DNA of 64,000 nt, from assembly GCA_023415495.1 (NCBI GenBank), contig JAEZKK010000006.1, positions 136,399-200,398 on the forward strand, written 5' to 3'. This document shows positions 26,623 through 36,041 of the stretch, one piece after another. The DNA comes from Bacteroidota bacterium (GTDB lineage: Bacteria > Bacteroidota > Bacteroidia > Bacteroidales > P3). Every line of letters begins with the position of its first letter. The first letter of the stretch is position 1. A program made the translations under genes and the position numbers. Below the pieces are notes generated by a model, which saw only the letters and a list, made by a program, of their open reading frames with translations, searched no databases and was not told where the DNA came from.

Positions 26623-26940
26623 ATGAAATTGCACATAAAAAAAGGTGATATTGTAAAGGTTATAGCTGGCGATTCAAGAGGTTCAACAGGAAGAGTACTT
26701 GTTGTTTACCCTGAGAAAAATAGAGCTATAGTTGAAGGTATCAATAAAGTTAAGAAACACTCTAAGCCAAGTCCTAAAAACACTCAAGGAGGGATAATTG
26801 AAAAAGAGGCATCAATTCATATTTCTAACCTGATGATAGTAGATTCAAAAGGAAATGCTACAAGAATCGGAAGGAAATTAGATGAAAAAACTAATAAATT
26901 AGTTCGTTACTCAAAAAAATCAGAGGAGGTAATAAAATAA
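26623..26940 (+). CDS. rplX: 50S ribosomal protein L24
   Basis: 105-residue KOW-domain assembly protein (KKGDIVKVIAGDSRGSTGRVL). The stop codon TAA at 26938-26940 shares its final A with the rplE ATG (26940), and an AGGAGG lies 12 bases before that ATG, so rplE is translationally coupled. Confidence 0.97.
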   Translation: MKLHIKKGDIVKVIAGDSRGSTGRVLVVYPEKNRAIVEGINKVKKHSKPSPKNTQGGIIEKEASIHISNLMIVDSKGNATRIGRKLDEKTNKLVRYSKKSEEVIK

Positions 26941-27500
26941 TGTCATACGTACCAAGATTAAAGCAAAAATATCAAGACGAAATTATTGCTGCACTTAAAA
27001 ATGAATATAATTACAAATCTATAATGCAAGTTCCTCGCCTTATGAAGATATCTTTAAATCAAGGCTTAGGAAAAACAGCAATATTAGACAAAAAAGTAAT
27101 TGATCAAGGAGCTGAAGAAATGACAATTATTGCTGGTCAAAAAGCTGTTGCGACTAAAAGTAAAAAAGATATTTCCAATTTTAAATTAAGAAAAGGAATG
27201 CCAGTAGGCGTGAGAGTTACCTTAAGAGGAGATAAAATGTATGAATTTTTAGATAGATTAATTTCAGCTTCAATTCCTCGAATTAGAGATTTTAGAGGAG
27301 TTAATGATAAAGGTTTCGATGGTAGAGGTAACTTTTCTTTTGGAATTACTGAGCAAATTATTTTTCCAGAAATTGATATAGATAAAATTTCTAGAATTCA
27401 AGGTATGGATATTACTTTAGTAACCTCTGCGAATACTGATAAAGAAGCTCATTCATTACTAAAAGCTTTTGGATTCCCATTTAAAAATCAAAATAATTAA
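26940..27500 (+). CDS. rplE: 50S ribosomal protein L5
   Basis: 186-residue 5S-rRNA-binding protein. Conserved TKSKKDISNFKLRKGMPVG and FGITEQIIFPEIDIDK. Overlaps the rplX stop codon by one base; preceded by an AGGAGG that also encodes the end of L24. Confidence 0.98.
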   Translation: MSYVPRLKQKYQDEIIAALKNEYNYKSIMQVPRLMKISLNQGLGKTAILDKKVIDQGAEEMTIIAGQKAVATKSKKDISNFKLRKGMPVGVRVTLRGDKMYEFLDRLISASIPRIRDFRGVNDKGFDGRGNFSFGITEQIIFPEIDIDKISRIQGMDITLVTSANTDKEAHSLLKAFGFPFKNQNN

Positions 27501-27506
27501 AATATT

Positions 27507-27776
27507 ATGGCAAAAGAATCAATTAAAGCAAGAGAACGCAAAAGAGAAAAAATGGTCGCTAAATATGCTGCTAAAAGAGCTGCATTACTAGAGGCTGGAG
27601 ATTACGAAGCTCTTCAAAAATTGCCAAAAAATGCTTCCCCTGTAAGATTACATAATAGATGCAAATTAACAGGAAGACCAAAAGGATATATGCGTCAATT
27701 TGGAGTGTCGAGAATTAATTTCCGAGAAATGGCTTTAGCTGGATTAATACCTGGTGTTAAAAAAGCAAGCTGGTAG
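27507..27776 (+). CDS. rpsN: 30S ribosomal protein S14, zinc-free form
   Basis: 89-residue S14. It is the longer form that lacks the CxxC...CxxC zinc ribbon of the short form; one cysteine remains in NRCKLTGRPKGYMRQF. The C-terminus ends GLIPGVKKASW, typical. Confidence 0.97.
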   Translation: MAKESIKARERKREKMVAKYAAKRAALLEAGDYEALQKLPKNASPVRLHNRCKLTGRPKGYMRQFGVSRINFREMALAGLIPGVKKASW

Positions 27777-27811
27777 TAGTAATATATTGCAAATCAATTA
27801 AAAAAAAAGAG

Positions 27812-28210
27812 ATGGTAACAGATCCAATTGCAGATTATTTAACTCGTTTGAGAAATGCATCATTAGCAAAACATAGAGTTGTTGAAATTCCTGCTTCAAA
27901 ATTAAAAAAAGAAATAACAAAAATTCTTTTTGATAAGGGATATATATTGAATTATAAATTTGAAGATGATCAATTTCCTAAGGTAATAAAAGTAGCCTTA
28001 AAATATCATCCTACTACTAAAGAGTCTGCATTGACTACATTAACAAGAGTAAGTAGCCCAGGTTTAAGAAAATATGTTGGAGCTGAAAAGCTTCCAAGAG
28101 TTTTAAATGGATTAGGAATTGCGATAATTTCTACTTCAAGGGGCTTGATGACTGATAAAGAAGCAAAAACATTGAATATTGGCGGTGAAGTTATCTGTTA
28201 TATAAGCTAA
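27812..28210 (+). CDS. rpsH: 30S ribosomal protein S8
   Basis: 132-residue 16S-binding protein. DPIADYLTRLRNASLAKH at the start and STSRGLMTDKEAKTLNIGGE at the end are typical. In enteric bacteria S8 regulates the spc operon; no such site was identified. Confidence 0.97.
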   Translation: MVTDPIADYLTRLRNASLAKHRVVEIPASKLKKEITKILFDKGYILNYKFEDDQFPKVIKVALKYHPTTKESALTTLTRVSSPGLRKYVGAEKLPRVLNGLGIAIISTSRGLMTDKEAKTLNIGGEVICYIS

Positions 28211-28231
28211 TTAATAATAGGAGAAAGAAAA

Positions 28232-28786
28232 ATGTCAAGAATAGGTAAATTACCAATTAGTCTACCAAAGGGTGTTGAAATAAATGTTAACGACAATAAT
28301 GTTGTTACAGTTAAAGGACCATTAGGCACATTAATACAAAATGTAGATCCATGTATTACTTTACATGTTGAGGACAATATTTTGGAATTGAAAAGAGAAT
28401 CTGACCAAAAACGACATAAAGCAATGCACGGTTTGTATAGAGCTTTAGTATTTAATATGGTTAAAGGGGTATCTGAAGGATTTAAAACAGTTCAAGAAGT
28501 TATAGGTGTAGGTTACAAAGCTCAATCAACAGGTCAATTATTAGAATTAGCGCTTGGCTACTCTCATAATATTTTTTTCGAAATACCTACTGAAATTAAG
28601 GTAGAGACTATAACAGAAAAAGGGAAAAACCCGTTAATCATAATGACTAGTTATGATAAACAATTATTAGGTCAGGTAGCAGCTAAAATTCGTTCTTTAC
28701 GTAAACCAGAACCTTATAAGGGTAAAGGTATTCGTTTCCAAGGCGAAGTTATTCGAAGAAAAGCTGGTAAAACTGCTGCTAAGTAA
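28232..28786 (+). CDS. rplF: 50S ribosomal protein L6
   Basis: 184-residue protein beside the factor-binding centre. MSRIGKLPISLPKGVEI and the C-terminal KPEPYKGKGIRFQGEVIRRK are diagnostic. A purine-rich AGGAGAAAG precedes the ATG. Confidence 0.98.
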   Translation: MSRIGKLPISLPKGVEINVNDNNVVTVKGPLGTLIQNVDPCITLHVEDNILELKRESDQKRHKAMHGLYRALVFNMVKGVSEGFKTVQEVIGVGYKAQSTGQLLELALGYSHNIFFEIPTEIKVETITEKGKNPLIIMTSYDKQLLGQVAAKIRSLRKPEPYKGKGIRFQGEVIRRKAGKTAAK

Positions 28787-28814
28787 TAGTTAACAATTTA
28801 TTCCATAAAATAGG

Positions 28815-29168
28815 ATGGCAAATAATAAAGAAGTTAGAAGAATAAAGTTGAAAATGAGGATTCGTAAAAGAATTAGCGGAACATCTGCTAGACCTCGTTT
28901 AACAGTTTTTAGAAGCAATAGTGAAATCTATGCTCAATTAATAGATGACGTTAAAGGTTTTACTTTAGCAACAGCAAGTTCAATTGAAAAAGAATTCACT
29001 AAGAACGGAACAAACACAGACCAAGCAAAAGCTGTTGGTAAATTAATAGCAGAAAGAGCTTTATCAATAGGAATTGACACTGTAGTTTTTGATAGAAATG
29101 GTTATTTATACCATGGTAGAGTTAAATCATTAGCTGATTCTGCAAGAGAAGCAGGCTTAAAATTCTAG
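28815..29168 (+). CDS. rplR: 50S ribosomal protein L18
   Basis: 117-residue 5S-rRNA-binding protein (KRISGTSARPRLTVFRSN, then YLYHGRVKSLADSAREAGLKF). 28 bp after rplF. Confidence 0.97.
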   Translation: MANNKEVRRIKLKMRIRKRISGTSARPRLTVFRSNSEIYAQLIDDVKGFTLATASSIEKEFTKNGTNTDQAKAVGKLIAERALSIGIDTVVFDRNGYLYHGRVKSLADSAREAGLKF

Positions 29169-29177
29169 TAATAAGAT

Positions 29178-29696
29178 ATGGCAGATTTAAACATAAAAAG
29201 AGTAAAATCAAGCGAGATTGAATTTAAAGATCGTCTTGTAAGTGTTAATAGAGTTACCAAAGTTACAAAAGGAGGAAGAACATTTAGTTTTTCTGCAATT
29301 GTTGTAGTTGGAGATGAAAATGGTGTTGTTGGATATGGTCTTGGAAAAGCAAAAGAAGTTTCTGCTGCTATCGCTAAAGGAATAGATGATGCTAAAAAGA
29401 ACTTAATTAAAGTTCCAATTTTGAAAGGTACTCTTCCTCATGAGCAAATTGGGAAATACAGTGGAGCTAGAGTATTTATCAAACCAGCAGCTCCAGGAAC
29501 TGGAGTTATTGCAGGTGGAGCTATGCGTGCTGTATTAGAAAGTGTTGGAGTAAAAGATGTTCTTGCTAAATCAAAAGGATCATCAAATCCACATAGTGTT
29601 GTAAAAGCAACAATTGATGCACTTTTACAATTAAGAGATCCTTATACAATTGCTAAATTGAGAGGAATTGATATGGATAGAGTATTTAACGGTTAA
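29178..29696 (+). CDS. rpsE: 30S ribosomal protein S5
   Basis: 172-residue protein with the double-stranded-RNA-binding fold; VNRVTKVTKGGRTFSFSA and GIAGGAMRAVLESVGVKDVLA-type region (about 115-135) are typical. The residues affected in spectinomycin resistance appear normal. Confidence 0.97.
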   Translation: MADLNIKRVKSSEIEFKDRLVSVNRVTKVTKGGRTFSFSAIVVVGDENGVVGYGLGKAKEVSAAIAKGIDDAKKNLIKVPILKGTLPHEQIGKYSGARVFIKPAAPGTGVIAGGAMRAVLESVGVKDVLAKSKGSSNPHSVVKATIDALLQLRDPYTIAKLRGIDMDRVFNG

Positions 29697-29707
29697 TAAT
29701 TCAATCA

Positions 29708-29884
29708 ATGAAAATAAAAGTTACACAAGTAAAAAGTGCTATAGGAAAAACCCTAAGACAAAAACAAACTTTAGCTTCATTAGGTTTGGGTAGAATCAAT
29801 CAATCAAGAGATCATGAGTTAACACCTCAAATAAATGGGATGATTGAAAAAGTTAAACATCTAATTAAGATAGAGGAAATTTAA
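29708..29884 (+). CDS. rpmD: 50S ribosomal protein L30
   Basis: A 58-residue gene between rpsE and rplO. The translation starts MKIKVTQVKSAIGKTLRQK and contains LASLGLGRINQSRDH, the L30 signature. 11 bp after rpsE and 30 bp before rplO. Confidence 0.96.
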   Translation: MKIKVTQVKSAIGKTLRQKQTLASLGLGRINQSRDHELTPQINGMIEKVKHLIKIEEI

Positions 29885-29914
29885 TAAGTAATAAATTCTT
29901 TAAAACTAATAAAA

Positions 29915-30361
29915 ATGGATTTAAGTAATCTTAAACCTGCAGAAGGATCAACAAAAAACCGTAAGAGAATAGGTAGAGGACAAGGCTCAGGAAGAGGTGG
30001 TACATCAACTCGTGGACATAAAGGAGCAAAGTCAAGATCTGGATACTCACGTAAACTTGGATTTGAAGGTGGACAAATGCCACTTTATAGACGTCTACCA
30101 AAATTTGGTTTTAAAAATATCAATAGAGTAGAATTTGATGCTATAAATATCGATATTCTTAATAAATTAATTGAAGAAAATCAATTATCTGATATTAATA
30201 TTGATACATTAAAATCTCACGGTCTGGTTTCAGGAAAGAATAAGGTAAAAATACTTGGAAGAGGAAAATTAAATTATAAATTAAATATTACTGCAAATGC
30301 TTTCTCTAAGTCAGCTTTAGCAGAAATTCAAGCTCAAGGTGGTACTGCAATAATAATCTAA
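29915..30361 (+). CDS. rplO: 50S ribosomal protein L15
   Basis: 148-residue late assembly protein. MDLSNLKPAEGSTKNRKRIGRG and the glycine-rich basic region (GRGGTSTRGHKGAKSRSG) are typical. 7 bp before secY. Confidence 0.97.
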   Translation: MDLSNLKPAEGSTKNRKRIGRGQGSGRGGTSTRGHKGAKSRSGYSRKLGFEGGQMPLYRRLPKFGFKNINRVEFDAINIDILNKLIEENQLSDINIDTLKSHGLVSGKNKVKILGRGKLNYKLNITANAFSKSALAEIQAQGGTAIII

Positions 30362-30368
30362 TTACAAA

Positions 30369-31718
30369 ATGAAAAGATTTATCAACACTCTAAAAAATAT
30401 CTGGAACATCAAAGAACTTAGAACTAGGATTCTCTATACTTTAGCTTTAGTCTTAATATATAGAATAGGTTCTTATGTAGTAATACCTGGAATAAATCCA
30501 AGCGATTTGTCAGGATTACAAAGTCAAACAAAGGACGGAGTACTAGGACTACTAAATATGTTCTCTGGTGGAGCTTTTTCAAATGCTTCAATTTTTGCAC
30601 TTGGGATAATGCCATATATTACTGCTTCAATTGTAATGCAATTGTTAACAATGGTAGTCCCTTATTTTTCTAAGATGCAAAAAGAAGGTGAGAGTGGTAG
30701 AAATAAAATTAATCAGATGACTCGATTCCTAACTATTATAGTTACAATATTCCAGTCATTTGCTTATCTTGCAAATCTTCGTTATCAAATGGGAGGTGCT
30801 CCTATTTATAATATTGTAGGTGGCGATAGTCTTAATTTTATAAATTGGACATTACCATTATCAATAATGTTAACTGCTGGAACTCTATTTGTTATGTGGT
30901 TAGGAGAAAGAATAACCGACAAAGGGATAGGAAATGGTATTTCTTTATTAATAATGGTGGGTATTGTTGCACGTTTACCTTTTTCATTATTTGCTGAATT
31001 TGTATCCAAAGTTGAAGATCAAGGAGGTGGATTGGTTATCTTTTTTGTTGAAATGATTTTCCTATTAATTGTTATTATGCTTTGTATTCTTTTAGTACAA
31101 GGTACAAGAAGAGTTCCTGTTCAATATGCTAAAAGAATTATTGGTAATAAACAATATGGAGGAGCAAGACAGTATATACCAATTAAAGTAAATGCTGCAG
31201 GGGTAATGCCTATTATCTTTGCTCAAGCAATAATGTTTATTCCTGTAACTATATTTGGCTTTTCTTCATCAGAAAGTATGCAAGGAGTAAAAGCAGCTTT
31301 ATCTGATTTTCAGGGATTTTGGTATAATTTGATTTTTGCTATAATTATTATAGCATTTACTTATTTTTATACAGCAATTGCAATTAATCCTAAACAAATG
31401 TCTGATGATATGAAGAAAAATGGAGGTTTTATTCCAGGAATTAAACCCGGAAAAAGAACTGAAGAATTTTTAGATAATGTATTATCAAAGATAACTTTAC
31501 CTGGGTCGATTTTTTTAGCGTTTGTTGCAATTATGCCTGCATTTGTAGGTATGTTTGGAGTGAATTCTCAATTTGCTCAATTCTTTGGTGGAACATCTTT
31601 ATTAATTCTAGTTGGTGTTGTTTTAGATACATTACAACAAATAGAAAGCCATTTATTAATGAGACATTATGATGGTTTAACTAAGACTGGAAGAATAAAG
31701 GGTCGATCTCAAATGTAG
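30369..31718 (+). CDS. secY: preprotein translocase subunit SecY
   Basis: Ten-helix inner-membrane channel of the Sec translocon, 449 residues. Helix 2 plug region and the GIMPYITASIVMQLL stretch are typical, as are the cytosolic loops with RRVPVQYAKR and the C-terminal region NPKQMSDDMKKNGGFIPGI. It sits in the spc operon between rplO and map, as in most Bacteroidota. Confidence 0.98.
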   Translation: MKRFINTLKNIWNIKELRTRILYTLALVLIYRIGSYVVIPGINPSDLSGLQSQTKDGVLGLLNMFSGGAFSNASIFALGIMPYITASIVMQLLTMVVPYFSKMQKEGESGRNKINQMTRFLTIIVTIFQSFAYLANLRYQMGGAPIYNIVGGDSLNFINWTLPLSIMLTAGTLFVMWLGERITDKGIGNGISLLIMVGIVARLPFSLFAEFVSKVEDQGGGLVIFFVEMIFLLIVIMLCILLVQGTRRVPVQYAKRIIGNKQYGGARQYIPIKVNAAGVMPIIFAQAIMFIPVTIFGFSSSESMQGVKAALSDFQGFWYNLIFAIIIIAFTYFYTAIAINPKQMSDDMKKNGGFIPGIKPGKRTEEFLDNVLSKITLPGSIFLAFVAIMPAFVGMFGVNSQFAQFFGGTSLLILVGVVLDTLQQIESHLLMRHYDGLTKTGRIKGRSQM

Positions 31719-31742
31719 TTTATTGAATAGAGAATAAAAATA

Positions 31743-32537
31743 ATGATTCAACTAAAAAATAAGTCTGAGATTGAAAAATTAAGAAAGAGTGCTCTTTTAG
31801 TTAGTGAAACTTTATCTGAGATTGCTCGTAATATTAGACCAGGTATTACAACTTTAGCTTTAGATGAAATTGCAGAAACTTTCATAAGAGATAATGGTGC
31901 TAAACCTGCATTTAAAGGTTATAATGGTTTTCCATCTAGCTTATGTATATCAATTAATGAAGTTGTAGTACATGGAATCCCTTCAAAAAAGGAATTAAGA
32001 CAGGGAGATATTATTTCTGTTGATTGTGGAGTAGAACTAAATGGTTGGATTGGTGATTCTGCTTATAGTTTCGCAATAGAAGGGATTAATGATGAATCTG
32101 TTTCTTTGTTGAAAACTACAAAAGAATCATTATATAAAGGAATTGAAAAATGTATAATAGGGAATAGAATAGGAGATTTAAGTCACGCAATTCAAAGTTA
32201 TTGTGAAAGTAGATCTTATGGAGTTGTTCGAGATTTATGTGGTCATGGATTAGGTCGAAAGATGCATGAAAGTCCGGAAGTGCCAAATTTTGGAAAACCA
32301 GGTTCTGGTATTAAATTCAAAGAAGGAATGGTTATAGCTATAGAACCAATGATAACTCAAGGGAAAAAAGAAGTCATTTTCGAATCTGATGGATGGACTT
32401 GTAGAACATTAGATAGGTCTATGACTGCACATTTTGAACATGATATAGCAATAACTAAAGAAGGGCCAGATATTTTATCTAATTTTCTTCCTATTGAAAA
32501 AGCAATTAACGAAAATATCAATTTATTAAATATATAG
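31743..32537 (+). CDS. map: type I methionine aminopeptidase
   Basis: Removes initiator methionine from new proteins, 264 residues. Metal ligands are present: two Asp in VDCGVELNGWIGDSAY, His in CGHGLGRKMHE, Glu in AIEPMI and Glu in FEHDIAIT. Between secY and infA, 1 bp before infA. Confidence 0.97.
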   Translation: MIQLKNKSEIEKLRKSALLVSETLSEIARNIRPGITTLALDEIAETFIRDNGAKPAFKGYNGFPSSLCISINEVVVHGIPSKKELRQGDIISVDCGVELNGWIGDSAYSFAIEGINDESVSLLKTTKESLYKGIEKCIIGNRIGDLSHAIQSYCESRSYGVVRDLCGHGLGRKMHESPEVPNFGKPGSGIKFKEGMVIAIEPMITQGKKEVIFESDGWTCRTLDRSMTAHFEHDIAITKEGPDILSNFLPIEKAINENINLLNI

Positions 32538-32538
32538 T

Positions 32539-32757
32539 ATGGCAAAACAATCATCTATACAATTGGATGGAGTTGTGGTTGAATCTCTAGGCAACGCAAT
32601 GTTTAAAGTTGAATTAGAGAATGGGCATATTATAATTGCACATATTTCTGGTAAGATGAGAATGCATTACATAAAAATCTTGCCTGGAGATAAGGTTCAA
32701 GTAGAAATGTCTCCTTATGATTTGACTAAGGGCAGGATAACATATAGACATAAATAA
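32539..32757 (+). CDS. infA: translation initiation factor IF-1
   Basis: 72-residue S1/OB-fold factor (GVVVESLGNAMFKVELENG, HISGKMRMHYIKILPGD). It binds the A site of the 30S subunit during initiation. Starts one base after map. Confidence 0.98.
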   Translation: MAKQSSIQLDGVVVESLGNAMFKVELENGHIIIAHISGKMRMHYIKILPGDKVQVEMSPYDLTKGRITYRHK

Positions 32758-32807
32758 TGCTATATTTTGAATCATAGAATAATAATTTAAATCAAATAAT
32801 TAACGAC

Positions 32808-32924
32808 ATGAAAGTCAGAACATCAGTTAAAAAAAGATCTCCCGAATGTATTATAGTACGTCGTAAAGGAGTTGTTTACGTTATTAACAAGAAGAATCCT
32901 AAATTCAAACAGAGACAAGGTTAA
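32808..32924 (+). CDS. rpmJ: 50S ribosomal protein L36, zinc-free form
   Basis: A 38-residue gene. It starts MKVRTSVKKRSPECIIVRR and ends NKKNPKFKQRQG. Of the canonical zinc ligands (three Cys, one His) only one Cys remains, so this is the zinc-independent form normal in Bacteroidota and consistent with the zinc-free S14 and S4 here. Confidence 0.96.
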   Translation: MKVRTSVKKRSPECIIVRRKGVVYVINKKNPKFKQRQG

Positions 32925-32952
32925 TTTAAAATACAAACAATATTAATAGTTT

Positions 32953-33330
32953 ATGGCAAGAATTGCAGGTATAGACTTACCAAAAAATAAAAGAGGAGTT
33001 ATAGGTTTGACCTATATCTACGGAATAGGAAGAAGCTTATCTTCTCAAATATTATCTAAAGCTCAAATAAGCGAAGATAAAAAGGTGAGTGAATGGACAG
33101 ATGAAGAACAAAACACTATCAGAAATATCATTAATGATGAGATTAAAGTAGAAGGTGCTCTTCGTTCAGAAGTTCAAATGAACATTAAGAGATTAATGGA
33201 CATAGGTTGTTACAGAGGAATACGTCATCGTATTGGATTACCTCTTAGAGGACAAAGTACAAAAAATAATGCTCGTACTCGTAAGGGTAGGAAGAAAACT
33301 GTTGCTAACAAGAAAAAAGCAACTAAGTAA
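32953..33330 (+). CDS. rpsM: 30S ribosomal protein S13
   Basis: 125-residue 30S head protein; MARIAGIDLPKNKRGVIGLTYIYGIG and the C-terminal GLPLRGQSTKNNARTRKG are diagnostic. Followed by an 87-bp gap with a hairpin before rpsK. Confidence 0.98.
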   Translation: MARIAGIDLPKNKRGVIGLTYIYGIGRSLSSQILSKAQISEDKKVSEWTDEEQNTIRNIINDEIKVEGALRSEVQMNIKRLMDIGCYRGIRHRIGLPLRGQSTKNNARTRKGRKKTVANKKKATK

Positions 33331-33340
33331 GAAATTATCA

Positions 33341-33380
33341 ACAGATGCGGATTTTTGATTTATTTATTTGGAGCATCTGT
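33341..33380 (+). promoter_or_regulatory. inverted repeat between rpsM and rpsK
   Basis: ACAGATGC (33341-33348) and GCATCTGT (33373-33380) are perfectly complementary around a 24-nt loop and lie 37 bp before the rpsK ATG. No T run follows, so it is not a usual terminator; processing or translational control of rpsK-rpsD-rpoA-rplQ is possible. Confidence 0.5.
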
Positions 33381-33417
33381 AATTATAAACTAATAAAAAT
33401 AGAGATTAGAGAACATT

Positions 33418-33807
33418 ATGGCAAAGAGTTCTAAACCAACAAAGAAAAGGGTAGTAAAGGTAGAGCCTCAAGGTAAAGCATTTATTTTTGCTTCTTTTAA
33501 TAACTGCATAGTTTCGTTAACGAATAATGCAGGTCAGGTAATTTCATGGTCATCTGCTGGTAAGATGGGTTTTAGAGGTTCCAAAAAAAATACACCATAT
33601 GCTTCACAAATGGCTGCAGAAGATTGTGCGAAGAAAGCATTTGATTATGGTTTACGCAAAGTAAAAGTATTTGTTAAAGGACCAGGAGCAGGTAGAGAAT
33701 CTGCAATTAGAGCTATAAACACATGTGGAATAGAAGTGATGGAAATAACGGATGTTACACCAGTTCCTCATAACGGTTGTCGTCCTCCAAAAAGAAGACG
33801 TGTTTAA
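33418..33807 (+). CDS. rpsK: 30S ribosomal protein S11
   Basis: 129-residue platform protein; VSLTNNAGQVISWSSAGKMGFRG and the C-terminal DVTPVPHNGCRPPKRRRV are typical. It begins after the hairpin that follows rpsM. Confidence 0.98.
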   Translation: MAKSSKPTKKRVVKVEPQGKAFIFASFNNCIVSLTNNAGQVISWSSAGKMGFRGSKKNTPYASQMAAEDCAKKAFDYGLRKVKVFVKGPGAGRESAIRAINTCGIEVMEITDVTPVPHNGCRPPKRRRV

Positions 33808-33840
33808 TTATTTGTTTGATTAATAAAAAAAATATAGACT

Positions 33841-34446
33841 ATGGCAAGATATACAGGTCCAAAAACAAAAGTAGCAAGAAGATTCAAAGATCCTATTTTT
33901 GGTGCTGACAAATCATTTGAAAGAAAAAATTATCCTCCAGGACAACACGGTCAAAATAAAAGACGTGCTAAACAATCTGAATATGGTATTCAGCTAATGG
34001 AGAAACAAAAGGCTAAGTACACTTATGGTATTTTAGAAAAGCAATTTAGAAATTTATTTGATAAAGCTTCAAGAAAAGGAGGTATTACCGGAGAAGTATT
34101 ACTACAATTAATTGAATCTCGTCTTGATAATGTTGTTTATCGTTTAGGTATTGCTAAAACAAGAAATCAAGCAAGACAATTAGTAAGTCACCGTCACATT
34201 ATGGTTAATGGAGAATTGGTTAATATACCTTCTTATTTGTTAAAACCAGGTGATATGGTTTCGGTACGTGAGCGTTCAAAATCTTTAGAAATAATTAATG
34301 ATTCTTTAACAGGAAAATTTAATAATTTCTCATGGCTAGAATTAGACTCTGCAACAATGAGTGGTAAATTTATGTCATATCCTGAGCGTTCTGATATTCC
34401 TGAAAATATCAAAGAACAATTAATCGTCGAGTTATATTCTAAGTAA
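33841..34446 (+). CDS. rpsD: 30S ribosomal protein S4
   Basis: 201-residue primary 16S-binding protein with an S4 RNA-binding domain (ESRLDNVVYRLGIAKTRNQ). The N-terminus has no cysteine cluster, so it is the zinc-free type. S4 is an autorepressor of this operon in several bacteria. Confidence 0.98.
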   Translation: MARYTGPKTKVARRFKDPIFGADKSFERKNYPPGQHGQNKRRAKQSEYGIQLMEKQKAKYTYGILEKQFRNLFDKASRKGGITGEVLLQLIESRLDNVVYRLGIAKTRNQARQLVSHRHIMVNGELVNIPSYLLKPGDMVSVRERSKSLEIINDSLTGKFNNFSWLELDSATMSGKFMSYPERSDIPENIKEQLIVELYSK

Positions 34447-34464
34447 GATTAAAAAATTAAAAAC

Positions 34465-35457
34465 ATGGCTATACTAGCTTTTCAGAAACCTGAAAAGGTT
34501 ATAATGATTGAGTCGGATGAATTTCATGGAGTATTTGAATTCCGTCCGCTAGAACCTGGATACGGAATGACAATAGGAAATTCTTTAAGAAGAATTCTTT
34601 TATCATCCTTAGAAGGGTTTGCAATAACCTCTATCAGAATAGAAGGTGTTGAACATGAGTTTGCAACTATACCAGGGGTAGTTGAAGATTTGACAGAGAT
34701 TGTTTTAAACTTTAAACAACTACGTTTTAAACGCCAAATCGAAACAGAAGATAGCGAAAAGGTTAGTTTTACAATTGATGGCAAAAGCGTATTTACTGCT
34801 GGAGATATTAATAAACATCTTAATAATTTCCAAGTAATAAATTCTGATATAGAAATATGTCACATGGAGCCATCTGTAAGTTTAACCTTTGAGATTAATA
34901 TTGAAAAAGGAAGAGGTTATGTTCCTGCAGAAGAGAATAAAAAACCAAATGATATAATCAATACTATCGCAATTGACTCTATTCATACTCCAATCAAGAA
35001 TGTTAAGTATGAGGTTGATAACTATCGTGTTGAACAAAAGACTGACTACGAAAAACTAGTATTAGAAATTATAACAGACGGTTCAATCTCCTCTAAAGAT
35101 GCATTAAAGGAAGCAGCAACTATTCTTATTCAACATTTTATGCTTTTCTCTGACGAAAAAATAACTCTAGAGTCAGATAAAAAGGTAATAACCGAAGAAT
35201 TTGACGAGAATACCTTGTATACACGTCAATTACTTAAAACAAAGTTAGTAGACCTTGACCTGTCAGTAAGAGCATTAAACTGTTTAAAATCTGCAGAAAT
35301 AGAAACCTTAGGGCAGTTAATTTCATTCAATAAGGCAGATCTTTTGAAATTCCGTAACTTTGGGAAGAAATCACTCGCAGAGTTGGAGAACTTAGTAAAA
35401 TCTAAGAACATGGAATTTGGGATGAATGTTGCGAAATATAAATTAGATAAAGAATAA
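34465..35457 (+). CDS. rpoA: DNA-directed RNA polymerase subunit alpha
   Basis: 330 residues. The N-terminal assembly domain has GYGMTIGNSLRRILLSSLEG; the C-terminal domain, which contacts DNA and regulators, has LSVRALNCLKSAEIETLGQL and FRNFGKKSLAELE. 18 bp after rpsD and 6 bp before rplQ. Confidence 0.98.
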   Translation: MAILAFQKPEKVIMIESDEFHGVFEFRPLEPGYGMTIGNSLRRILLSSLEGFAITSIRIEGVEHEFATIPGVVEDLTEIVLNFKQLRFKRQIETEDSEKVSFTIDGKSVFTAGDINKHLNNFQVINSDIEICHMEPSVSLTFEINIEKGRGYVPAEENKKPNDIINTIAIDSIHTPIKNVKYEVDNYRVEQKTDYEKLVLEIITDGSISSKDALKEAATILIQHFMLFSDEKITLESDKKVITEEFDENTLYTRQLLKTKLVDLDLSVRALNCLKSAEIETLGQLISFNKADLLKFRNFGKKSLAELENLVKSKNMEFGMNVAKYKLDKE

Positions 35458-35463
35458 GAAAAA

Positions 35464-36003
35464 ATGAGACACGGTTGTAAAATAAATAAATTGTCGAGAA
35501 CACAGGCACATAGGGCAGCAATGTTGTCCAATATGGCAGCTAGCTTGATATTACATAAAAGAATTGAGACGACAGAAGCTAAGGCTAAGGCTTTGAGAAC
35601 TTATGTTGAGCCACTGATAACTAAATCTAAGTCAGACACAACTCATCAGCGTCGTATGGTATTTAGTTACCTTAACAACAAAGAAGCTGTTACTGAATTG
35701 TTCCGAGATGTTGCTCAAAAGGTAGCTAATAGGAACGGTGGTTATACGAGGATTCTAAAGCTTGGACGTAGGTTAGGTGACGGCGCAGACATGGTTATGA
35801 TGGAGTTGGTTGACTATAACGAGAACTTGTTACGAGATGCTAAGCCAGCGAAAGCTAAGACTACTCGTCGTGGTAGGACGAAAAAAACTGAGGATACTGC
35901 GGTTGAAACTGCTGAGGCTAAGGTTGAAACTGCTGAAACTCCTATTGAATCTGTTGAAACTCCGGTTGAGACTGCTGAAAATCCTGAGGCTAAGGCTGAA
36001 TAA
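35464..36003 (+). CDS. rplQ: 50S ribosomal protein L17 with acidic C-terminal extension
   Basis: The conserved part (MRHGCKINKLSRTQAHRAAM through RLGDGADMVMMELVDYN) covers about 120 residues, the normal family length. About 45 further residues form a low-complexity tail rich in Glu, Thr, Ala and Val, with the repeated pattern VETAE/VETPxE. Extended L17 proteins are common in Bacteroidota; the tail's role is unknown. Last gene of the cluster, followed by a terminator. Confidence 0.96.
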   Translation: MRHGCKINKLSRTQAHRAAMLSNMAASLILHKRIETTEAKAKALRTYVEPLITKSKSDTTHQRRMVFSYLNNKEAVTELFRDVAQKVANRNGGYTRILKLGRRLGDGADMVMMELVDYNENLLRDAKPAKAKTTRRGRTKKTEDTAVETAEAKVETAETPIESVETPVETAENPEAKAE

Positions 36004-36041
36004 GGATTTTATTGGATTGTCTCTAACTTTGGTTAGATATG

